Positions 1 to 64,000 of a stretch of 64,000 bases of DNA are shown here, in pieces. Source of the stretch: Trochalopteron elliotii (Eukaryota > Chordata > Aves > Passeriformes > Leiothrichidae). Where the stretch lies: NCBI GenBank assembly GCA_024734555.1, contig JANPWX010000654.1, positions 918,627-982,626 of the forward strand, in the 5' to 3' direction. Each line of letters opens with the position of its first letter. Positions within the stretch are counted from its first letter, which is position 1. Position numbers and translations under genes: made by a program. The notes under the pieces are model-generated. The model was not told the origin of the DNA. It searched no databases and worked only from the letters and a program-made list of their open reading frames with translations.

Positions 1-3000
1 GTGAGGGGCGGGCCGGGATCGCTCCCGGGGCCCGTGAGGGGCGGGCCCGGCCGGGATATCTCCCGGGGCCTGTGAGGGGAGAGTCCTGACGCACCGCCTT
101 CCTTCCCTCCTCCCTCTCCCGTCCCGCCAGGCCCGGTGGGGCCGCCGAGTCCCAGCCCGGCCCATTCTCGTCATGTCCCTCATCCCAAGCCTTTCCCGGC
201 CGCTGCCCTGATGAGCGTTTGTTTCCCATAGCCCCGTAGCCCCGCTCCCTGCCTGGTCCCGGCGTTTCTGCCGGGTGCCCTGATCGGGCCTTGGGCACCT
301 CCACAAATCTCTGGGAATGGCTCGTGTCCCTGCTGGTCAAGGCTGCTACAGCACCTCCGCCTGCCCGGCTCTGTTCTGCTGAGACCATCGGGCTCGGCCT
401 CGGAGCCAGAGCACCTCATCGTCTGCTGACACGCGAGCAGGTGAATCTGAGCTTTAGACAGAGTTTTACACAAACGTTTGGCTGGTGGTCACACGTTAGT
501 GAGCAAATATTACCCAGAAGCTACAGCAATGGATTGGAACTGCAAGGCTGAACTAGAATGAGAAATGCAAATCTGTGTTCAGGCGAGGTTATTGCTCAGC
601 TTCAGCAGCACCAAGTTGGAATTAATAGAGACTTTTCATGTTATTGTGTAAGACTTGTGACATTTCCCCCCAGGGCTGTTGGCATCCTTGCAGAAGATGC
701 AGTGTGTAAATGATTTCTGTGTCCCAAGGAAGCTCTGAGGCTTTGGGGGGATACACAGTAGGGAAGCATGGCTGGTCGGTGCTGGCACTGCCACGCTCTG
801 TGGGCTGTGTGACAGCACATTCCAGGACAGCTCTGGGCAAGGCACTTGGAGGACACTGGGAATTTGTCGATGCTCTTCTCAGGTGGTTGGGAATTTCCAG
901 AGGAGGCTGGTGAGGGAGGGAAAGGCCCCAGGGTGTGGCAGGAGCAGCACAAGCACAGCCAGGTCTTGGGAAGAGTCTGTGCTGACCTTTGTGGGGCATC
1001 ACTGGGAATTCTGTGTTACTGTGACACCTGGAGGGGTTTGGCATCCACCCTGGGTCTGCGTGGGAAGAGTTTGGGAGTGATGTGCTCTCTCCAGATAATC
1101 CAGCAGTGTGGAACCCAGTTGTGTGGAAGCACATGGAGTGGCAGGAGCCAGGTGTGGGTGCTGCTCCTCCCAGGCAGGTCAGAGGGCACAGGGTGCTCTG
1201 CTGCTTCAGGGCTCCTGAGGAGACTGCTCTGCGTTTGTCACTGGACCTTTGTGGGGACAGGTGGCTCAGCATCTCCCAGTGGAACAACTTCAGCTGCTTT
1301 TTCATCTTTTGGAACTTTAGCAGCAAAGTCAGAGGGAAGCAGGAGGCCAGGGAGGAGTGGTTCATGTTTGGGGGCAGGGGAGCAGCTGAGCTAGGGTGAG
1401 TTACAAACCAGAGCAGTTCCTGGGGGTATCCAGTGGTGGCTGCAGCAGTGCAGGAAAGCACTCCAAGCCTCCTTCCAGCTTGAAAGCCTGAGCTTCCTGT
1501 TGATCAGCCTCCTCCCTTTGCAGTACCCCGGGCTCATCCTGCAGGGCCACTGCTGCTCCCAGAGCTCACCTGGCTGAGAGCAGCACGCTCTGCACCAGGC
1601 AATGCTGCACACACCTGCAGGCACAGGGGCAGTTCAGTGCTGTGCTGACCAGGCTGGCTGAAGGCAAACCTGCCCGTTGTTTATTGACACGTGCCTGCAG
1701 CAGGCAGTTGGTGTGTGAGAGTGTAAATGAGTAACTTGGAGAAATCACAGCCATGAGCAGGATTGTCCTTCCTAAATCACTGATTTGTGCAAGTATTTTT
1801 CTGTGAGAAGTTCCTGATTTGTCTCTTATCTTTTTGTTTAGAGCAGTTGGGAATTAATACTAAATACCCATTTAAAAACTACAAGTTGTGCCATACGTGA
1901 AGTGGAAAAATCCATCTGTGTTGGGACTTTGCCCTTTTGATGTCCCTAATCTGAGGATCTCAGAGATTTGTCCGTTAAGAATTCCCAACCGACAGCCACC
2001 CTTGGCTGTTGGTGTTGGGCAATTCCAGCGTTTACAGTGCCTGGTGGTCAAACATTCAGGGGTTTGTCAAGGTCACAGCCACAGTCAGACACACACGGGG
2101 ACCACAACTGCTGAAACCTCTTGTGGGCCTGGCCATTTCATTGCCCCGTGTCCTCACAGCCCGAGGAGGAGGAGGAGGAGGGGGAGGGCTGGAGGAGCAG
2201 CTCTTCAGCATTTGTGCCCTGTCTTGCTGCACAGCCTGCTCTCCTGGGCAGACCTTACTCTCCCAGTACCTAACTGGGGGTGGAAGCAGCAGAACAGATA
2301 TTTCCAGTTTGTCTGAAGGACAGTATGCTATGAGAAAAAAAAAATTAAAATACAATTTAATGGTTCAGGGGGGTTTTCTTGAGCATATAGTTACTCCTGG
2401 CTATTTATAGCACTGTCATTTAAATATCCCAGAAGATCCCGTCGTCAGAGGTTTTTTCATGATTCCTTTGAAGAACAAACCCATACTTATTTGAACAAGT
2501 CACATCATGGGAGTTGTTTTTAAACCCTTTCCACCCACACAAGCCTGGGAGTGATTTTTGTTTAAGAGCTTGTTAACCAGAGCAGTAGTCAACTGAAGGG
2601 CCCCTGTTGCAAGGCACCAAGGATTCACACCTGAAAATCCTAACTCCAGGAGTGGGAAAGGCATTTCACTGCTCTGAGAGGGAGCCAGCACTGCAGGGCT
2701 GCAGCAGGGTGGCCTTGGCAGATCTGTGACACGCGTGGCTCATCCATCACTTAGAGCTGAGTTCAGGTGTTCTGTGCCCTGTCCTTAGCGGGGCCTGAGG
2801 GGAGGACAGACACGGAACACACATTTGGTAATGGCATAAGTGACCAGGCAGACTCCAATCCTGTGAGAGGACCTGAGGGAACACATCACCCATCCCACCT
2901 GGGACAGCTCTGAGCCATCCTGGGCTCAGCCATGAACAACTTTCTTTCTTTTCCTCCTTGTGCAGTTTTTAGCTCCAGAGGAGAATTCGTTCTCCACATT

Positions 3001-3700
3001 CAAGTAAGTTCTGCATTTTTACTTTATTATTTTCCTTTGTAAAATTTTCAGCAGCATCAGCTCGGCAGGGATTTTGAAGCGATTTCCTTAGAATTGCCTG
3101 CTCCAACAGTGCAATTTTCCCCAAAATACAGATTTTCCAACTGCATACATAAATAAAACTCTCCTTTCATTCCCTCCCTGTGGCTACAGTGTATTTGTGA
3201 TCTCAAGTAGCAGGGAGGCTCCACTGTCCAAAAGATGAACTTGAGGAATGTTTTTTGTAAGCGATGATTGAGCAGGTGCTGCTCGGGAGCTGGCTCCTGC
3301 CTGGCTCCCACCCCAGGTCCAACTCAGAACTAGGGAACATTTCCTCTAAAGTAAAGAGAATGAAATTTAACAGTTCACACAGTGCTGCTCTTCCACTCGT
3401 GCAGCCCCAGCTGGCACCAGGAGCACGACAGGCATCACCTGTCCAGGTGTCTGCACGTCTGTCTGTTCACTGTGGAGGAACAATAAGATGTCTCAGAAGA
3501 AGTCAATGCAGTCACACTTTAATGTGTCTTTACATCCTTTACGATTCACAAAGCCAGAATATAAGTACTTATACATTTTTAATGGGGAAGTAATGTATCC
3601 CCCTAGAAGAAAAATAGATGTGATTAATCATTTGTCAGAGAAGCTGTCTGACAGCTGAAACCTCAAGCTTCTAGGCAAAAAAAGCTCAAATAGACAAATT
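1..3700. other. Intergenic region left of NF1; CpG-rich edge
   Basis: No recognisable coding gene. Bases 1-90 hold about two and a half imperfect copies of a 32-38 bp GC-rich unit starting GTGAGGGGCGGGCC, and CpG density stays high to about 280, as in the edge of a CpG-island promoter. A short GAG microsatellite lies at 2163-2181. A small plus-strand exon-like segment (2966-3003) is discussed under findings. The long open frames here (for example minus 622-1461) look like chance: they have no recognisable domain and low-complexity composition. Confidence 0.5.
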
Positions 3701-3734
3701 ATACAGAATTGTTCTTTAAAGACCAAGCAGCTGT

Positions 3735-6700
3735 TTTATTACAATATTAAATTTACATTTTAAAAAGAAATATTCTGATTTATTATTCAGTTATGATAAT
3801 CTTATTGAAGTGACATGAAATTCATGACAATGGGCTTTCTTCTTCCTCAGTCACCGCAGGCAATCTCAGATCTGTGCAGGATCCCACACCCAGAGCAGCA
3901 CCAGTCTGGGAAGACAAATCCCAGACACTGGATTTTAACTGGAATCTTAATTTTCCCCAGAAAAAGTGGGGGGTTGGGCCCTGGAACTGGGCTGGATCCC
4001 TTGGTTCAGCCCCAAAGAACCCACCTAAACTTGTCCCAACAGAGAGAGGACACCAACGTCCACCACCTTTACCCCACAGCCCCCGGGAATGACCTTCGAA
4101 CAACTGGGAGCAGGTTGAATTTACATTTTACTTCAAAAAAAAGGGATAAGTACATACATGAGGGGAGAATGGGGTGAACAATAATTATCTGAGACCAGGT
4201 TTCCACCATTGTGACCCACAGCTCCCAGCAGGCTCTCCAGGCTCACACCCCGGGTCTGACAGCACAACCAGGACTGAGATCACGGAAACCCCTGGGAGCC
4301 CAGGCTGGATGGGAGCAGTGAGATCATACACAGGGTGAGTGTGTCGGACACAGCTTCTGCTTTAAATGATGGAACGCACCAGCAGGAGGGAGGAGGAGTA
4401 GTTAACAGTTACTAACACTAGAATAATCAAATTCGTATGTTATACATATACAGCAACTAACTGCTTTACAAAAAAAGCAAAATAATACAATATATTGTCA
4501 CATGTATTTACAGTGTAGTAAATATACTTTTCTGTCAAATTTTACACAAAAACTATTTACAGGTGAATATACTGCATAAAAAAAAAAGGTGGGACCAACA
4601 CTCTGAGTGACTGTCTGTGGTTTGTTGCATAACAATAGGACGTGCTTTGTGACTTTGGAAAAAATTAACCTTAGAATGAAACAGAAAAAGCCCTAAAACC
4701 TACAACCCGGGTCAGAGCCAGCCCTGGCACACGCTGGGGGCTCAGCCCACGAGACTCAGTGAAATGTTCTCTGTCCTGGGAAACCTCATGCACGGTAAAG
4801 CAGAAACATTGGCATCATTACAGGTAGGTTATGCACTATTCAAATACTACTGAGTTATCTTTAAGTCAGGGAAAATACAAACACAAACAGAATGTTAATT
4901 GTCTTTACAGTACTGAGCTGTGGTCAGTGCGGGGCAGGGAAGGGGCTCTGAGCCAGGGGGGTCACACATGCTCCCCAGGAGGGCCTTACATGGTCCACGT
5001 GTTCCAACTGGATTTTTCTGAATTTTACATTTTCATGTCAGAGCACAGGGACTCTGGGGCTGCAGCTCCAGCCCTGCAGGAGAGCCTGGAGCAGCAGGGC
5101 CTGGAGCAGCAGCCTCTGCCACTGGCACTGGGGACCCTGGGACGGGGCTCCTGCCTGTCAGGTCAGGGCTCACACCCACACTGTCACCAGCAACAACCTG
5201 CTGGTCACCAGAGAACAGAGCAGCAGGTGCAGAAAGGATGGAGCAGCCCGGGATGGGACCAGAGCTCCCAGGGGTGGAATGGGATGGAGAGTGCTCAAAC
5301 AGGGGAAGAACAAAGGGAGGAAGATGTGAGAAAGAAAAAGAGGCAAATCCCAGCAGCGGCTGCTGGAGGGAGCGGGAGAGCAAAACAGTGACAGTAAGGC
5401 ACTCAACAACTAATTACTGATGGGAGTTTAATCATTACACAAAGGCCATGGTTCCCTGGGAGCCAAGCACAAGGTTCCCAAGCACCAGTATCAGGAGACA
5501 ACATTCCTGTCTATCATGGCACACACAATCCCAAATTAAACCTTGGCCATCAGCAGTCCTTACACCCCAATTCACCTGTTACCTGACACAGATATCTGTG
5601 CTCTGCCAGAGTCCAGGCCCTCTCACTGAACCTCTCATACAGGGAAAACTCCAACTGGCTCCCTCCTTCCAGGAAAGAGGAAATTCAGTTTTGTTCACTG
5701 ACTTTATGAAGAGACCAGTTTTTTCAGCTGGGACTGAGAGCCTGGAGTAGTTCTCACAGGGAAGGTGACTTTCATCCCTGTCCCCTCTGCTCCCACATCT
5801 CTGTGCTGCAGGGAACACAGCAGTTCTGATGGAGGGATACTTCTGACATGGGTGATGCAGAACAGTGAAGGGCTTTGCTCTCTCCCCAAACAACATCAGT
5901 CAGGCAGTTCCTCTGGAAATACTGTTCCTGTTTGCAGGAGACCTGCTCACATGAGAAACAACTGAAAACAGCACGCCACCTTCATAAGAGATTCTCCTTG
6001 TCCTCCTACATACAAATCCTCAGGCTTCTACAATTCTTTGTCCTCAGCAAAACGGGAAGGGCTGGAACCAGCTTGACTGGGCACAACCCAGTGCAAACCC
6101 AGTGACACCGGGGTGGCTCCTCACAATCTGAGTTGTGGGATGACAATGGTATCTAACCTGGGGACCCTAAACCCAAGGCTTGAGCCCCTGCTCTGTCCCT
6201 GAGCCCAGCTCAGCCTCACAGCCCTGCTTAGACCCCACTGTGTCACCAGGGACCACGTTCCTGCCCTGGCGCCTGCACCACCCGAGCGAGGGGATTTGGT
6301 TAATTGCACCAGTTCATCTTTCCAGCCTGTTTATTCCATGGCTGCTAATTCTAAGTTTTCTTCTTGTTTTGGCAAACTATTTGCATATGAAGTTTGTGTT
6401 CATAGTTTTTCCAGGACTGTAAACAAATTAAAGAAATTGTTATTTTATGAATCAATACAATAAAGGTATTTTTATTTACATAAATGTTACATTGTTACTG
6501 TGTGGATACATGGGAATTATGTGCTATAGCAATAAACTGGAACCTTTAATTGTACCATTCTCTAATAATTTAGCTGTGGAGTTTGACTTACTGAAAGCCA
6601 CTAACGATTGCACTGGAGGACTGGCTTTTACCTAATGGATATACTTGTTTTTTCCTTTAAAGCCACTGAAGGATTGTTAATTCCTACCACAGCAGAGGGA

Positions 6701-7972
6701 TCTGAAACTGGGAAGCGGATCTGATTCTGAGCAGGAGATGTGTGAGCCCCCAGGGACACAGCCCCTGCCTGACCTGCAGCTCGCCCCGACTCAGACACCC
6801 CACACGTGCCCGCGGGGCACCGGGACCCAGAGCACACCGGGACCCGCGGCGGCAGCAGCACCACCTCCTCCCTGGCCAGCACAGCGGAGCGGGCCCGTCC
6901 CCAGCCGCCGGTGCCCCACCGCCGCCCGCAGCCCTGACAGCGACGGCAGCCTCAGGTTTGTGTCAGCCCCGAGCCCGGCCCCGGGAGGTGACTGCGCCAC
7001 CGCCAGGCGTCCCTGCCATTGCACACAGTGTCAGTTCATTTAAATGCATGTACCTGGAGCAGACGGGGCTGTTTCTGCCCCTGCTCGGGCAGCGCGGGGG
7101 CAGCTTTGCCACACACTATCCCCCAGAGCCGGGAATGAATCCATCCCATTTTCCCTCCATTCCCCACTGGATATTCTGCCAGGAGCTCTCGCAGGTGTGC
7201 ATTGTTGGGAAGGACAGAACTAAAGCGGGTGCTACAATGACAGCCCGAGGACCAGTTTCCAGGGATTCCCCCCTGTATAACTTCCTCAGGGCAGATAAAA
7301 GTATAGACACAAAAAAAAAAAAAAGCTCAGGGAAAAAGGCCAGTTTGTCCAGTCTGGTCCATGTACAGTCCAAGTGTGTGAAGCTTGGTCTGGGGAATGA
7401 GGGACTCCTGCAGCCTCCTTTTCCTCTCCCCTTTATTGCTAATTACCTGAAATTTAACCTAATACTACCACTTCTGTTAAGCTCCTTGTACTGCAGCTAT
7501 CATGAACTTCTTCTCAGTGTGGTAAAAAAAGTACACCGCTAAAATCTTATTGGTTTGGATTGAAACCAGGGTTAGAGAAACTTCCCCGGCTCAAGAAGCC
7601 ACTACTACCTTGAGGCGTGCAAACAGGGTTAAAGATCAACACTTCCCTTAGCAGGAACCCCTGAGGCCAGAGCAGACAGGGCGGGGCTGGGGAATGGCTT
7701 TGGATTCGAACAGGAGGCGGCTCTGCAGCGCCGCAGAACTGCAGCCTCCCCCGGGGCACACGCGTGGCTCTGAACACCGGCTGAAACCGAACACGGGGGA
7801 ATGAAGGCGTTAACTCAGGCAGTGGGTCAGGAGTTGATCATCTGGCAACGCGGCTGACGGGATGGGAACTGTACAGATCAAGTGCAGCATCACACCCGGT
7901 GGAGGGCCCTCCGCGAGGGGCCGCGCGTGTCAGTCAGGTCCAAAAATAAAAAATAAAATTAAAAAGCGACAA
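3735..7972 (-). other. NF1: Presumed NF1 3' untranslated region
   Basis: Follows the NF1 stop codon directly. On the minus strand it starts T-rich right after the TGA and carries AATAAA signals at 7437-7432, 6476-6471, 6335-6330, 3784-3779 and 3740-3735. I infer the last pair as the distal end, giving about 4.2 kb, comparable to the long mammalian NF1 3' UTR. Three TGTAAATA motifs (sense strand; 4561-4554, 4512-4505, 6480-6473) match Pumilio sites. A CpG-rich patch at about 6780-7000 is atypical for a 3' UTR. The true polyadenylation site cannot be proved from sequence alone. Confidence 0.5.
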
Positions 7973-63409
<55,437 letters not shown>

Positions 63410-64000
63410 CTAAAAATACACAAAGTAAATAAACTTTTCCATCAGATCCTGTCAGACAGGTATGCACACACCTGTGAGATGATACATTTCAATAGCAGGG
63501 GAATGTTCCATCATCTCAGATAAACATTTCCACATCTAGAAATAAAAGATCCTGCACGATTAAGGCTTCATATGACAGTCTTGTGCCATCCTCATACTGA
63601 AAATGGAGCTAGAAAACCAGTGATGAGTCTTACAAGATGTCAGTACCTTCTGTGGATTGACTGTGCCCAAGATTTGGCTAAGTCCTCCTGTTACCCACCC
63701 TCCTGTGGCAGTAACCTTGTCACCTTTTCAACTAAACATGAAAGTCATGGACTCCTGACACCTTTAGGCTACTGCTCCTCCACAGCAGGTCCTGCCCCAG
63801 CTAAGATCTCAGAGTACAGCAGGGACTGATGGTACTGGATGTCACTGCAGTGAGCTACAACCATTCTTGGCCCACATTTCTCTGGGCTGAGCACACAGGA
63901 TGAAGTTCAATCACACCAGTTTAAACACAACAGCATCTTTTCACACTGATGTCTCAGAGAATTTCCTCAGCATCTCCCAGACACCAAGGCACTGATCACT
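63410..64000. other. Partial NF1 intron 4 at window edge
   Basis: No exon, repeat or element recognised. Open frames here (for example plus 63572-63829) have no recognisable domain. Confidence 0.7.

Noticed and set aside
622..1461. Minus-strand 279-residue frame
   Set aside because: No recognisable motif, composition typical of non-coding GC-moderate DNA, no splice or family support.
6742..7542. Plus-strand 266-residue frame
   Set aside because: Lies in the presumed NF1 3' UTR, starts in a CpG-rich patch where long chance frames are expected, and shows no domain or signal.

Overview
This window is most of an avian NF1 (neurofibromin) locus, read on the minus strand, with the three nested genes EVI2A, EVI2B and OMG on the plus strand inside one large NF1 intron. 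A bird is inferred from a CR1-type retroelement tail (about 41990-42210), very compact introns (about 55 kb here for exons 5-58, far less than in mammals) and near-identity of the conceptual protein to vertebrate neurofibromin. I cannot name the species.

Layout. Bases 1-3700 are intergenic: a CpG-rich repeat-bearing edge, no recognisable protein-coding gene, and one weak candidate plus-strand exon. About 3735-7972 is the presumed NF1 3' UTR (minus). The NF1 stop codon is at 7973-7975. From there to 63409 I placed 53 of the 54 expected coding exons (human exons 5-58 with exon 31 = legacy 23a), plus legacy muscle exon 48a. Almost every exon has the human length, and all have AG/GT borders. Exon 12 (132 nt, legacy 10a) is the one I could not find. 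Its expected interval holds an assembly gap (60213-60221) inside a 110-bp tandem repeat. Exons 1-4 lie beyond the right edge.

NF1 intron 36 (24671-41193) hosts EVI2A (CDS 27779-28537), EVI2B (31815-32657) and OMG (35061-36359). Each has its whole CDS in one exon behind a splice acceptor, with a separate upstream non-coding exon inferred. EVI2A and EVI2B are single-pass membrane proteins of blood cells; OMG is a GPI-anchored leucine-rich-repeat myelin protein. NF1 itself is a cytosolic Ras GTPase-activating protein, so the nested genes share position, not pathway.

The most unusual sequence is at NF1 exon borders. Exon 26 is sandwiched between two unrelated minisatellites. The one on its donor side has copied the exon 26 splice donor itself, giving eight decoy donors at 28/31-bp spacing. 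A third, G-run-rich minisatellite starts a few bases after the exon 43 donor. I see no new gene system (no operons, CRISPR or mobile cargo); the window is otherwise a conserved vertebrate locus.
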